Below are positions 5,883 to 5,949 of a DNA stretch of 5,949 nt, piece by piece. A program made the translations under genes and the position numbers. The notes under the pieces are model-generated. The model had not been told where the DNA came from. It made no database searches and was given only the letters and a program-made list of their open reading frames with translations. The stretch comes from Rickettsiales bacterium (GTDB lineage Bacteria > Pseudomonadota > Alphaproteobacteria > Rickettsiales > UBA3002), in NCBI GenBank assembly GCA_021300075.1, contig JAJTIB010000057.1, forward strand, positions 1 to 5,949. The letters run 5' to 3'. Positions within the stretch are counted from its first letter, which is position 1, and the number at the start of each line of letters is the position of its first letter.

Positions 5883-5949
5883 GCGAGCTTAATCAATATA
5901 TCGCTCGGCTAGGCGCTCCTGCTTTGCCTGGCATTCACTTGAGTCTGGA
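5879..5949 (+). CDS. folC: Probable folylpolyglutamate/dihydrofolate synthase, N-terminal fragment
   Basis: Only 23 full codons are visible before the window ends, reading MSELNQYIARLGAPALPGIHLSL with the GTG taken as Met. The last partial codon, GA, must be Asp or Glu. The pattern L-x-x-Y-[IL]-x-x-L, then about 8 residues, then I-x-L-S-L-[DE] is how many FolC proteins begin, usually as IDLGLER or IDLSLDR. FolC adds L-glutamate to dihydropteroate and extends the glutamate tail of folates. It would be the next step after the FolP half of the overlapping gene. The GTGA overlap and a strong Shine-Dalgarno sequence indicate an operon with folKP. The ATP-binding loop that would settle the matter (GTNGKGS-like) lies outside the window, so the name rests on a short motif and context. 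Confidence 0.55.
   Translation, partial: MSELNQYIARLGAPALPGIHLSL

Overview
The window is a compact, chromosomal-looking stretch of housekeeping genes, roughly 55-58% G+C by eye. The best guess is an alphaproteobacterium. The DnaE fragment reads like alphaproteobacterial DnaE over long stretches, for example around ALYRPGPMDNIPTY, MAGYTLGAADLLRRAMGKK and KSHAAAYA. The short gene overlaps, GTG/TTG start codons and a fused FolK-FolP enzyme also fit, but the lineage call is by recollection and not by search.

Layout. (1) 1-1833, plus: the C-terminal half of dnaE, the replicative DNA polymerase III alpha subunit, cut by the left window edge. (2) 3955-1830, minus: pabC followed by pabB, a two-gene p-aminobenzoate (pABA) unit with a 4-nt GTGA overlap. 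The stop codons of dnaE and pabB interlock in the palindrome TTAA (1830-1833), so there is no spacer between these convergent genes. (3) 3956-3997: a 42-nt divergent intergenic region that must serve both pabC (minus) and folB (plus). (4) 3998-4408, plus: folB, dihydroneopterin aldolase. (5) 4409-4610: a 202-nt intergenic region dominated by inverted repeats. The largest is a long imperfect palindrome (4493-4593) ending just before the ribosome binding site of the next gene. (6) 4611-5882, plus: a fused folK-folP gene. (7) 5879-5949, plus: the start of another gene, overlapping folKP by GTGA. It is probably folC and is cut by the right edge.

Together the genes cover most of the later folate pathway. 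PabB makes 4-amino-4-deoxychorismate from chorismate and PabC lyses it to pABA. FolB converts dihydroneopterin to 6-hydroxymethyl-dihydropterin. FolK pyrophosphorylates that product and FolP joins it to pABA to give dihydropteroate. The probable FolC would add glutamate. The pABA branch and the pterin branch are divergently transcribed from one small intergenic region. PabA (the glutaminase partner of PabB), FolE and FolA are not in the window.

There is no mobile-element gene, CRISPR array, tRNA or rRNA that I can support. The most unusual feature is the structured element between folB and folKP. It could be a dispersed palindromic repeat or a cis-regulatory RNA leader. I do not see evidence of a wholly new system.
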